Source: Candidatus Poseidoniia archaeon (GTDB taxonomy: Archaea; Thermoplasmatota; Poseidoniia; MGIII; CG-Epi1). Taken from it: 9,078 nt of DNA. The notes beneath the pieces are model-generated. The model ran no database searches, had not been told where the DNA came from, and saw only the letters and a program-made list of their open reading frames with translations. The stretch is from NCBI GenBank assembly GCA_029941645.1, contig JAPYSZ010000040.1:1-9078 (forward strand), given 5' to 3'. Positions 1 through 6,729 of this stretch are shown here, piece after piece. Positions within the stretch are counted from its first letter, which is position 1, and the number at the start of each line of letters is the position of its first letter. Position numbers and translations under genes: made by a program.

Positions 1-969
1 GGTTCTGCAACTAATATTATTTCAGGATTAGGCACAGGTATGATTTCTACTGCTTTACCGGTTGTTACCATTGCCCTAGCAATGCTCTTTGCATATGAAT
101 TTGCAGGACTATATGGGATTGGTATTGCGGCCTTAGGTATGCTTTCAACTATTGGAATTCAACTTGCTGTGGATGCCTATGGTCCAATTGCTGACAATGC
201 GGGTGGTATTGCTGAAATGACAGGTTTAGAACCAATCGTTAGAGAGAGAACCGATAAGTTAGACGCTGTTGGGAACACTACTGCTGCAATCGGAAAGGGA
301 TTTGCTATAGGTTCTGCTGCTTTAACTGCTCTTGTTTTATTTGCCGCATTTACTACACAAGCTAACATAACTGAAGTCAATATTCTTGAACCTAAAGTCC
401 TAGCTGGTCTATTCATAGGAGGAATGTTACCATTTGTATTTGCTGCATTTTCAATGAAGGCCGTGGGTGAAGCTGCGTTTGAAATGATTGAAGAAGTCAG
501 AAGACAATTCCGTGAAATAGAAGGATTGCTTGAGGGGAAAGCTGAAGCTGATTTTGCAAGATGTGTAGACATCTCTACTCAAGCAGCTATCAAAAAGATG
601 GTAGCACCAGGATTACTAGCTGTTTCAACTCCTGTTGTTTTTGCAGTTATTTTACCTGCAATTTTTAGCGATAATATTCTTACACAAAAAGATGGAATGA
701 TTATGTTAGCCGGAGTATTAGCCGGAGTAACTGTAAGTGGTGTTCTAATGGCTATATTCATGTCTAATGCAGGTGGTGCATGGGATAATGCAAAGAAACA
801 CATTGAAGGCGGTGCTCATGGAGGAAAAGGTTCTGATGCACACAAAGCTGCAGTAGTTGGTGACACTGTAGGAGATCCATTCAAAGATACTGCAGGTCCA
901 AGTTTGAATATTTTGATTAAACTGATGTCTGTTGTTAGTTTAGTTTTGGCTGGGATGATAGGAACTTAG
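1..969 (+). CDS. hppA: Membrane-bound ion-translocating pyrophosphatase, K+-dependent type (5'-truncated)
   Basis: This is the C-terminal 322 residues of an integral membrane pyrophosphatase, which hydrolyses PPi and pumps H+ or Na+ out of the cytoplasm. Frame 1 is open from base 1 (starting GSATNIISGLGTGM), so the gene begins outside the window and the ATG at 40 is internal. Family motifs are visible: the PPi/Mg-binding DAYGPIADNAGG (bases about 172-207), DAVGNTTAAIGKG (262-300), MSNAGGAWDNAKKH near base 760, and near the end GDTVGDPFKDTAGPSLN. Several hydrophobic helices lie between them. Ala and Gly in GNTTAAIGKG are the residues of the K+-dependent class; K+-independent enzymes have Lys and Thr there. 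H+ versus Na+ specificity depends on the missing N-terminal half. It is co-directional with rpo7, 33 bases downstream, and faces the atp operon across the rpo7 cluster. Identification is secure. Confidence 0.96.
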   Translation, partial: GSATNIISGLGTGMISTALPVVTIALAMLFAYEFAGLYGIGIAALGMLSTIGIQLAVDAYGPIADNAGGIAEMTGLEPIVRERTDKLDAVGNTTAAIGKGFAIGSAALTALVLFAAFTTQANITEVNILEPKVLAGLFIGGMLPFVFAAFSMKAVGEAAFEMIEEVRRQFREIEGLLEGKAEADFARCVDISTQAAIKKMVAPGLLAVSTPVVFAVILPAIFSDNILTQKDGMIMLAGVLAGVTVSGVLMAIFMSNAGGAWDNAKKHIEGGAHGGKGSDAHKAAVVGDTVGDPFKDTAGPSLNILIKLMSVVSLVLAGMIGT

Positions 970-973
970 TTCG

Positions 974-979
974 TTTATA
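974..979 (+). promoter_or_regulatory. Candidate archaeal TATA box for the rpo7 cluster
   Basis: TTTATA fits the archaeal TATA consensus and is centred about 26 bases before the rpo7 ATG at 1003. Transcription would therefore begin at or very near the start codon, giving a leaderless mRNA. It lies in the only non-coding gap between hppA and rpo7. A GAGG at 992-995 could instead act as a Shine-Dalgarno site if rpo7 is read through from hppA. The assignment rests on position and sequence only. Confidence 0.45.
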
Positions 980-1002
980 GAGGGGGCTGCTGAGGAAAAA
1001 AG

Positions 1003-1569
1003 ATGTATTATCTTCACACAAGAAACGACATGGTGAGAATCCCGCCTGACAGACTGGATGAAGACATAAGCAAAGTCACCATGGAGTTAGCTCATCAAGC
1101 TTTTGAAGGAAGAATGGGGCCTGACCAAAAACTAGTTGTTCTAATCACAAATCTCGAATTAACGGGAGATAGTAGAGTAGTCCATGGAGATGGTGCAGTT
1201 TATCAGCCTGTAAGAATGGATATGTTGCTATTTGATATAAAAATTCAAGAAGTAATTGAAGGTGTTGTAGATCAAATAACTGAATATGGAGCGTTCATAA
1301 GATTTGGACCATTAGATGGTTTATTACATGTATCACAAGTCCAAGATGATCATATCAATACCGATGTTGGAAATCAGAGATTAATTGGTAAAGAAAGTAA
1401 AAGGGAATTAAAAGTTGGAGACAAAGTAAGAGCTAGAGTAGTTACCATCTCTCTGAATGAAATCTCACCAAGAGAATCAAAGATAGGTCTCACTATGAGA
1501 CAACCTGGACTAGGAAAACATGAATGGATTTTAGAAGATCAAAATAAAGCTGCTGCTGGCGGAGAATAA
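1003..1569 (+). CDS. rpo7: DNA-directed RNA polymerase subunit Rpo7 (RpoE')
   Basis: This 188-residue subunit corresponds to archaeal Rpo7 and eukaryotic Rpb7. With Rpo4 it forms the stalk of RNA polymerase, which binds emerging RNA and aids open-complex formation and termination. The N-terminal tip domain (about 1-80) begins MYYLHTRNDMVRIPP and contains the family's central YQPVRMDMLLF stretch. An S1/OB RNA-binding domain follows from about residue 82 to 165, with GVVDQITEYGAFIRFGPLDG and LLHVSQ. Length is normal for the family. The start is chosen because the N-terminus aligns with the family and the upstream GAGG or TATA box is well placed. Its stop (TAATG) overlaps the spt4 start by one base, so the two are probably coupled. 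The partner gene rpo4 is not in the window. Confidence 0.96.
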   Translation: MYYLHTRNDMVRIPPDRLDEDISKVTMELAHQAFEGRMGPDQKLVVLITNLELTGDSRVVHGDGAVYQPVRMDMLLFDIKIQEVIEGVVDQITEYGAFIRFGPLDGLLHVSQVQDDHINTDVGNQRLIGKESKRELKVGDKVRARVVTISLNEISPRESKIGLTMRQPGLGKHEWILEDQNKAAAGGE

Positions 1570-1754
1570 TGAGTGATTTCGCCTGTAAAGAGTGTCATTT
1601 AATTCTTGATGAAAAATCATGCCCACGTTGTCCTGACTCTGATGTATCTAGAGAATGGCAAGGTTTTATTGAAGTTTTAGATCCAGAAATGTCGGAATTG
1701 GCAAAAGAAATGGGAATACGAACACCTGGTCGTTATGCCCTACGTGTACGCTAA
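1569..1754 (+). CDS. spt4: Transcription elongation factor Spt4 (RpoE'')
   Basis: This is a 61-residue zinc-ribbon protein that pairs with Spt5/NusG on the RNA polymerase clamp to raise processivity. Four cysteines in two CxxC pairs (C6, C9, C18, C21) form the zinc site. The C-terminal part, with the conserved PxMSELAKEMGI stretch and a YALRVR end, forms the Spt5-binding face. Length is typical for archaeal Spt4. The ATG shares one base with the rpo7 TAA, and a GGAG lies 4 bases upstream inside the end of rpo7, supporting this start. The rpo7-spt4 pairing is widely conserved in archaea and reinforces the call. Confidence 0.95.
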   Translation: MSDFACKECHLILDEKSCPRCPDSDVSREWQGFIEVLDPEMSELAKEMGIRTPGRYALRVR

Positions 1755-2255
1755 ATGTATATTCTAAGGCCTGAAATGGCTAAAGAACTCCGAGAAACTA
1801 AAAATAAGATTTATCAAAAGTCACCAGAATCATTAACGAATTCTAACTATATTGCGACGATAGGTGATATTTGTACTATAAAAATATTTGAAGAAATTCG
1901 TGAACCAAATCTATGCATTATAGATATGAAAACTAAAAGAAATATTGCACTAAATTCTAAACAAAAAATACAAATATCCAAAATAGGAGAAAAAACGGTT
2001 CATGTCCAAAATAAAGCTGGAACTATCTCTAAAGAATTATGGAAATCAATAAAAAATAATATATCCAATAATCTGAATACTAAAATTGTAGTAGATGGAG
2101 AAGAAGATTTAGCCACTTTAGCGGTGATAAGCATGGTCAAATTGGGAGCGAAGGTAATTTATGGGATGCCTAACAGAGGGATGGTAGTAGTTGATGTAAA
2201 TCAACAAGAAAAAAAGAGGGCCGACAGCCTACTAAGGCGTATGTTGGTTGAGTAG
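1755..2255 (+). CDS. GTP-dependent dephospho-CoA kinase (DUF359 family)
   Basis: The 166-residue product belongs to the archaeal family first known as DUF359 and later shown in Thermococcus kodakarensis (TK1697) to phosphorylate dephospho-CoA with GTP, the last step of CoA synthesis. It is unrelated to bacterial CoaE. Visible family features are TIGDICTIKI (D38), IIDMKTKR (D57), the acidic DGEEDLA at 114-120, and the glycine-rich YGMPNRGMVVV at about 136-146. In many relatives the second motif reads VDGKTKR, so Met replaces Gly here. The ATG directly follows the spt4 stop with no spacer and no clear Shine-Dalgarno, so translation probably depends on coupling. Its place between spt4 and rps24e is a common archaeal arrangement. 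Function is assigned by homology. Confidence 0.88.
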   Translation: MYILRPEMAKELRETKNKIYQKSPESLTNSNYIATIGDICTIKIFEEIREPNLCIIDMKTKRNIALNSKQKIQISKIGEKTVHVQNKAGTISKELWKSIKNNISNNLNTKIVVDGEEDLATLAVISMVKLGAKVIYGMPNRGMVVVDVNQQEKKRADSLLRRMLVE

Positions 2256-2256
2256 A

Positions 2257-2670
2257 ATGGAACTTGAAATAACAGAAAATAACAACAATCCGCTTCTTAA
2301 TAGACAAGAAGTCCAAATCGTCATAAAGCATGAAAGTGACGCAACACCAAAGAGAAATCAGGTTATCAAAAGTTTGTCCGAAAAATTGAAGGCAAAAAAA
2401 GACCTTATTATTATTGATCATCTAAAAAATAAATACGGCAAGACTGAAACACAAGGATATGCTAAGATTTACACTAATAAAGACTCACTAAATTTAATTG
2501 AAACAAAACCATCCCTTGCTAGACATACAAATACTGGTGATGAGTCAAAAAAAGAAAAAAAGGTTGAAAAAGCCTCAAAAGAAGAAACTAAAGAAGAAGT
2601 CAAAGAAAAGGTTGTAGAAAAAGAAAAAAGTAAAAAGGCTGAAGAAGGAGAGACTAATGAAAAAGATTGA
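2257..2670 (+). CDS. rps24e: 30S ribosomal protein eS24 (S24e) with long Lys/Glu-rich tail
   Basis: Residues 1-92 are a recognisable eS24 domain of the small ribosomal subunit: MELEITENNNNPLLNRQEV at the start, KHESDATPKRNQV, and the GYAKIY strand. Start choice: the frame is open further back to a TTG at 2248, but ATG 2257 gives the usual MEL/MEI family N-terminus and lies one base after the preceding stop (TAG at 2253-2255). Archaeal eS24 is usually about 100 residues; this one has about 45 extra (93-137), almost entirely Lys and Glu with some Ser/Thr, likely disordered. The tail's DNA is A-rich and also carries the Shine-Dalgarno and start codon of rps27ae, with which it overlaps by 14 bases. 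Confidence 0.94.
   Translation: MELEITENNNNPLLNRQEVQIVIKHESDATPKRNQVIKSLSEKLKAKKDLIIIDHLKNKYGKTETQGYAKIYTNKDSLNLIETKPSLARHTNTGDESKKEKKVEKASKEETKEEVKEKVVEKEKSKKAEEGETNEKD
2645..2652 (+). promoter_or_regulatory. Shine-Dalgarno site for rps27ae
   Basis: AAGGAGAG lies inside the Lys/Glu tail of rps24e. Its GGAG ends 6 bases before the ATG at 2657, an ideal spacing, and this decides the start of the short downstream gene. Confidence 0.75.
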
Positions 2671-2812
2671 ACAGTATGAAGTTTCTGATGGAAAAATCAC
2701 TAGAAAGAGGCAATTCTGTCCTCAGGAAACATGTGGTCCTGGTGTTTTCCTTGCTGAGCATAAAAATAGAGTTTCCTGTGGTAAATGCGGCTACACCCGT
2801 ATGAAAGAATAG
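2657..2812 (+). CDS. rps27ae: 30S ribosomal protein eS31 (S27ae), zinc ribbon
   Basis: This 51-residue protein starts MKKIEQYEVSDGKITRKRQF. A zinc ribbon follows with C21-x4-C26 and C41-x2-C44, and the conserved ending CGKCGYTR. This is the archaeal form of eukaryotic S27a without the ubiquitin fusion, and it sits in the small ribosomal subunit. A strong Shine-Dalgarno precedes the ATG, which overlaps rps24e by 14 bases in another frame. The eS24-eS31 pair is a standard archaeal neighbourhood. In many archaea the Kae1/Bud32 tRNA-modification gene follows; here the cluster instead stops at a convergent gene only 6 bases away. Confidence 0.95.
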   Translation: MKKIEQYEVSDGKITRKRQFCPQETCGPGVFLAEHKNRVSCGKCGYTRMKE

Positions 2813-2818
2813 ATTGAT

Positions 2819-2986
2819 TTAATCTCCAAGAATAGAACGTAAATCATCTTGAAGCATCCAAATTATTATTATAACCCCTAAGAAAAGCATCCCTTGAGAA
2901 ATTATTGCAACTATTTTGAATAATCTTTGACGCTTAGCTGAATCATCAAATTGTTCTTGTAACCAATCAATAGGTGAATACAACAT
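2819..2986 (-). CDS. Small single-pass membrane protein, last gene of the atp operon (unknown function)
   Basis: A 55-residue open frame begins MLYSPIDWLQEQFDDSAKRQ. It has a polar, possibly amphipathic N-terminal segment (about 1-21) ending in basic residues K18, R19 and R21. One strongly hydrophobic helix follows (about 22-45, with V38 and four consecutive Ile), then a short acidic tail ending in LGD. Positive-inside logic predicts the N-terminus in the cytoplasm. The ATG overlaps the atpD stop by one base (TGATG), the same tight style seen throughout the operon, and the frame fills the space up to the convergent rps27ae. I do not recognise a family. By inference it could be an accessory or assembly protein of the ATP synthase. 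A chance frame cannot be excluded, but hydrophobicity and position make that less likely. Confidence 0.7.
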   Translation of the reverse strand: MLYSPIDWLQEQFDDSAKRQRLFKIVAIISQGMLFLGVIIIIWMLQDDLRSILGD

Positions 2987-3603
2987 CAGCCCTTTATTCG
3001 TTTTAGCCTGAAAACGTTTTCTCTCTCTAATTCTTCTAAACGGAGCGTAATATATGCGGCAATTTCTTCTAAATTAGGTATAACTTTGAATTCCAATGCA
3101 TTGACTCTACGTTTAGTTGATTCTATTTCGTCTAGAAGCTTTTTCATGGTCGTTTCTAATTCTGCAGCTTCAAGAACTTTTTCAGCAAGCTTCTCGAAAG
3201 CATGTACTGATTCATCTATCCTAACTGACGTACCAATAAGGCCATAACCTCTTTCTTCAACTGATTTTTGTATTGTAGAAACCTTAATCTTAGGTACTAC
3301 AACGCCCATTATGTTATTCTCACTCAATTCAACCTGAGGTGGAGTTTGACGACAATTAGCTGCAGATTTTAGTGCACTCTTTCCATCTGCAACCATAGCA
3401 ACTGCCAACCTTTTGTCTGCAGCTGTATAAAGTTCAACCAATTGTGACCGCATATCCTTGACCTTAGGCAAAATATCAAAGAACTCAATAATCAAACCAT
3501 CACGTTTCATTTTCAAGAGCTTATGACCACTAATTGAAAGCTTAATTCGCTTTCGTGTAGCTATTAGCTCAGAGCGGGTTGGCTTGACGTCTGTTATACT
3601 CAT
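2986..3603 (-). CDS. atpD: A-type ATP synthase subunit D (central stalk)
   Basis: This 205-residue coiled-coil protein is the rotor shaft inside the A3B3 head, equivalent to F-type gamma. The N-terminal helix contains the hallmark VKPTRSEL followed by GHKLLKMKRD (residues about 6-35). The C-terminal helix contains STKRRVNALE, the other family signature. Both helices pair to form the shaft. Its ATG shares four bases with the atpB stop (ATGA), and its own TGA overlaps the ATG of the small membrane ORF. Length is normal. In most archaeal operons atpD is the last or near-last atp gene, so the additional downstream frame is notable. Confidence 0.97.
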   Translation of the reverse strand: MSITDVKPTRSELIATRKRIKLSISGHKLLKMKRDGLIIEFFDILPKVKDMRSQLVELYTAADKRLAVAMVADGKSALKSAANCRQTPPQVELSENNIMGVVVPKIKVSTIQKSVEERGYGLIGTSVRIDESVHAFEKLAEKVLEAAELETTMKKLLDEIESTKRRVNALEFKVIPNLEEIAAYITLRLEELERENVFRLKRIKG

Positions 3604-4991
3604 TTCTTATTTTTGTCTCGATAAGCTGGATGATATTTGTCCATAATTTTCTTGTCTATTCTAGTAAGAGCAGACTCAGGTAAGGCACTAATCATATTCC
3701 AACCAAGTTCAAGAGTGTCTTCTCCAATATGCCTATCTTCTTCACGACCTTGTCGAACAAAACGATTTTCAAAATCATCTCCAAATTCTAAAAGCCTTTG
3801 ATCTCTTTCAGAAAGAGCTTCCTTTCCAACAATTGCAACTAAACCTCTCAAATCAACACCTTCTGCATATGCTGCATAAAGCTGATCACTCAATTGTTTG
3901 TGATCTTCTCTAGTTTGCCCTTCGCCAATACCTGCATTCATTAAACGCGATAGAGAAGGCAAAACGAAAATTGGAGGATAAATTCCTTTCCTGTGTAACT
4001 CTCGAGAAACAACAATCTGACCTTCTGTAATATAACCCGTTAAATCTGGAATTGGATGTGTTATATCATCACCTGGCATAGTCAAGATAGGAACTTGAGT
4101 TACAGAACCTGCTTTTCCTTTGATTAAACCTGCCCTTTCATAATTCTGTGCAAGATCAGTGTACATATATCCAGGATAACCGCGCCTTCCTGGAACTTCC
4201 TCACGTGCAGCTCCAATTTCTCTTAAAGCCTCACAATAATTCGTCATATCTGTCAGAATAACAAGAATATCATAACCGTGCTCAAATGCAAGATATTCTG
4301 CTGCTGTCAATGCCATACGTGGTGTAATTAATCTCTCAACCGCAGGGTCACTTGCTAAATTCATCAATACTACTGCTCGAGAAAGAGCACCTGTGCGCTC
4401 AAAATCAGACATAAAGTATTGTGCTTCTTCGTTAGTTATTCCCATCGCTGCAAAAACAACCGCAAATTCACGATCACTACCCAAAGTTTTAGCTTGTCTT
4501 GCAATCTGCAATGCAATGTCGTTATGAGGTAAACCTGAGCCTGAAAATATAGGTAATTTTTGACCCATAACCAAAGTATTCAAACCATCTATAGTTGAAA
4601 TACCAGTCTGGATAAATTCCTGGGGTGAATCTCTTGAATAAGGATTGATAGCAGCCCCGATAATATCTACTCTTTTTTCAGGTACGATTGGTGCGCCACC
4701 ATCTATTGGCTCTCCTGCTCCATTAAGTATACGGCCAAGCATTTCCTTTGAAACTGAAAGTTTGATTGTTTCTCCTAAGAATTTTACACCTGATGCTCGG
4801 TCTATACCTGTGGTTCCTTCGAAAACCTGAACAACCACTATTTCTTTTGATGTATCAAGTACTTGACCTCTTTTGATAGATCCATCAGGCATTGAAATCT
4901 GTACAAGCTCACCAAAACCTATTGGTTCTGTCTTTTCAACAAAAACTAAAGGTCCTGAAATTTCATTTATTGTTTTATACTCTTTTTGCAT
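3600..4991 (-). CDS. atpB: A-type ATP synthase subunit B (non-catalytic nucleotide-binding)
   Basis: This 463-residue B subunit alternates with A in the hexameric head. The beta-barrel domain starts MQKEYKTINEISGPLVFVEK. The usual P-loop position carries FSGSGLPHN (149-157), lacking the Gly-Lys-Thr of a working Walker A motif, which is diagnostic of B rather than A. Other family motifs are GRRGYPGYMYTDLA (about 268-281) and PSLSRLMNAGIG, whose Arg (R349) matches the arginine finger reaching into the catalytic site of AtpA. The start lies one base after the atpA stop and is preceded by a strong Shine-Dalgarno. The stop overlaps atpD as ATGA. Confidence 0.98.
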   Translation of the reverse strand: MQKEYKTINEISGPLVFVEKTEPIGFGELVQISMPDGSIKRGQVLDTSKEIVVVQVFEGTTGIDRASGVKFLGETIKLSVSKEMLGRILNGAGEPIDGGAPIVPEKRVDIIGAAINPYSRDSPQEFIQTGISTIDGLNTLVMGQKLPIFSGSGLPHNDIALQIARQAKTLGSDREFAVVFAAMGITNEEAQYFMSDFERTGALSRAVVLMNLASDPAVERLITPRMALTAAEYLAFEHGYDILVILTDMTNYCEALREIGAAREEVPGRRGYPGYMYTDLAQNYERAGLIKGKAGSVTQVPILTMPGDDITHPIPDLTGYITEGQIVVSRELHRKGIYPPIFVLPSLSRLMNAGIGEGQTREDHKQLSDQLYAAYAEGVDLRGLVAIVGKEALSERDQRLLEFGDDFENRFVRQGREEDRHIGEDTLELGWNMISALPESALTRIDKKIMDKYHPAYRDKNKK

Positions 4992-4992
4992 T

Positions 4993-6729
4993 TTAGTCCT
5001 CCTTTAATTCCGATATTTCCTTTTCAATCTGCTTCCTCAATTTAGGTAACAAATCACTGAAATTTTCTTCGTATTTTGAACGTCCTAAATCTTCCAATAC
5101 TGGAATACTTGTCAAAGCTTCTACCGTTTTTCCAGAAGCGAGAGAAGCCTCTGCTAAATTCTTGTAATGAAGAATAACATCTAAGAATTCAGCTTGGACA
5201 TTGATTTTACAATACGTATCAACATCATGGAAAGCATTCTGCTGAAGGTAAAATTCTCTTAATAATCTAGCAACTTCAAGTGTAAGTTGCTGATCATCGG
5301 GCAATGCATCTGAACCAACAAGTTGAACGATTTCCTGAAGTTCAGCTTCTTCTTGTAATACAGACATTGCTGTTGCTATATTCTCGCCCCAATTTTTAGA
5401 GGCATTTTCACTGTACCAGTCACCCAATACACGATTGTATAGAGAATAACTTGTTAACCAATTAATAGCTGGAAAGTGCCTTTTTTGAGCAAGTTTGGAA
5501 TCTAATGCCCAGAATACTTTCACGATTCTTAGCGTATTCTGCGTAACAGGTTCTGAAAAATCTCCTCCTGCAGGCGATACTGCGCCAATAACTGTTACGG
5601 ACCCATCATCTCCAGCCATTGTTTCTACTCTTCCAGCTCTCTCGTAAAACTCAGAAAGCCGAGAAGCTAAATACGCAGGATATCCTTCCTCACCAGGCAT
5701 TTCTTCCAATCTAGATGAAATTTCACGCATAGCTTCTGCCCACCTTGAAGTGGAATCGGCCATCAATGAAACATCATATCCTTGATCTCTGTAATATTCA
5801 GCTAGTGTAATTCCGGTATAAACCGAAGCTTCTCGAGCTGCCACTGGCATATTTGAAGTATTAGCGATAAGAACAGTTCGATCCATTAAAGGACCGCCGG
5901 TCTTTGGGTCTTTCAAGTGTGGAAATTCAGTCAAAACTTCAGTCATTTCGTTACCTCTTTCACCACAACCAACATAGACCACAACTTGTGCATCAGACCA
6001 CTTAGCTAGGGTCTGCTGAGTAACAGTTTTACCAGTACCAAAACCTCCTGGAATTGCAGCAGTTCCACCTTTAGCTATTGGGAAAAGACCATCTAGAGTT
6101 CTAGTTCCAGTTATCAAAGGAATGTCTGGAGGATGCTTTCGGGAAAATGGACGTGGTACACGAACAGGCCACTTATGCATAAGTTGTAGTTTAGTTCCAT
6201 CCTCAAGTGTACCTATAGTATCATCTACGGTATACTTTCCTTTTTTGATGGTTTTAATTTTACCACTTATCTTTGGTGGTACTAAAATCTTATGAACAAT
6301 AGTTGGAGTTTCTTGAACAGTTCCTAATATGTCTCCTCCACTTACTTCATCACCGACTTTAGCTGATGCATTAAAGTCCCACTTTACTGAATGGTCAAGA
6401 CCTGGTGCTGACACTCCACGAAGAATATAGTCACCCATACTGTCTTGCAATACAGGTAAAGGTCTCTGAATTCCATCATAAATGGATCTTAGAAGACCAG
6501 GCCCTAGTTCAACAGACAATGAGCCACCAGTATTCTCAACTGGTTCTCCAGGCATTATACCTGAAGTATCCTCATAAACCTGAATCGTAGATTTGTCTCC
6601 TTCGAGACGGATTACCTCACCCATCAGTTTTTCGTGGCCTACTAGTACCACATCATACATTCGAGGGGAAATCCCCTCGGCTGTCACGACCGGGCCAGAA
6701 ACCCGGAATATTTCTCCTTTTATTTCCAT
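4993..6729 (-). CDS. atpA: A-type ATP synthase catalytic subunit A (intein-free, variant P-loop)
   Basis: This 578-residue catalytic subunit makes or hydrolyses ATP. In order it has an N-terminal barrel (MEIKGEIFRVSGPVV), the A-subunit-specific bulge domain (about 110-190), the nucleotide-binding domain, and a C-terminal helical domain. The Walker A motif is G228-GFGTGK-T235. Most archaeal homologues read GPFGSGKT, so Pro and Ser are replaced by Gly and Thr while the catalytic GK-T is kept. The catalytic GERGNE (E257, R258) and Walker B-side ADSTSRWAEAMRE (from A324) are intact. No intein interrupts the P-loop, a known insertion site in Thermoplasma and Pyrococcus homologues. The ATG overlaps atpF by 10 bases, with GGAG 7 bases upstream. 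Confidence 0.98.
   Translation of the reverse strand: MEIKGEIFRVSGPVVTAEGISPRMYDVVLVGHEKLMGEVIRLEGDKSTIQVYEDTSGIMPGEPVENTGGSLSVELGPGLLRSIYDGIQRPLPVLQDSMGDYILRGVSAPGLDHSVKWDFNASAKVGDEVSGGDILGTVQETPTIVHKILVPPKISGKIKTIKKGKYTVDDTIGTLEDGTKLQLMHKWPVRVPRPFSRKHPPDIPLITGTRTLDGLFPIAKGGTAAIPGGFGTGKTVTQQTLAKWSDAQVVVYVGCGERGNEMTEVLTEFPHLKDPKTGGPLMDRTVLIANTSNMPVAAREASVYTGITLAEYYRDQGYDVSLMADSTSRWAEAMREISSRLEEMPGEEGYPAYLASRLSEFYERAGRVETMAGDDGSVTVIGAVSPAGGDFSEPVTQNTLRIVKVFWALDSKLAQKRHFPAINWLTSYSLYNRVLGDWYSENASKNWGENIATAMSVLQEEAELQEIVQLVGSDALPDDQQLTLEVARLLREFYLQQNAFHDVDTYCKINVQAEFLDVILHYKNLAEASLASGKTVEALTSIPVLEDLGRSKYEENFSDLLPKLRKQIEKEISELKED
4997..5005 (-). promoter_or_regulatory. Shine-Dalgarno site for atpB
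   Basis: AAAGGAGGA on the minus strand ends 5 bases before the atpB ATG at 4991 and lies within the last codons of atpA. It is the strongest ribosome-binding site in the operon and supports independent loading of ribosomes on atpB. Confidence 0.75.

Noticed and set aside
177..803. Minus-strand open frames opposite hppA (177-572 and 579-803)
   Set aside because: They lie wholly antisense to a strongly conserved gene, have no family features, and arise from hppA's codon pattern.
2248..2256. TTG start for rps24e
   Set aside because: It overlaps the upstream kinase gene and adds three residues not seen in the family, while ATG 2257 gives the standard MEL-type N-terminus.
2170..2421. Minus-strand open frame across the kinase/rps24e junction
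   Set aside because: It is antisense to two recognised genes, cysteine- and phenylalanine-rich by reverse translation of A-rich DNA, and has no supporting context.
2811..2825. AGATT-GATTT-AATCT inverted repeat as a bidirectional terminator at the convergent junction
   Set aside because: The stem is only 5 AT-rich base pairs and no long T-tract follows on either strand.
4645..4830. Plus-strand open frames opposite the atp genes (4645-4830, 6405-6590, 6593-6799, 7659-7919, 8794-9072)
   Set aside because: All are shadows of conserved minus-strand genes with no recognisable domain or ribosome-binding context.
6025..6048. An intein in the AtpA P-loop
   Set aside because: This is a known intein insertion site in Thermoplasma and Pyrococcus homologues, but the coding sequence runs through without interruption.
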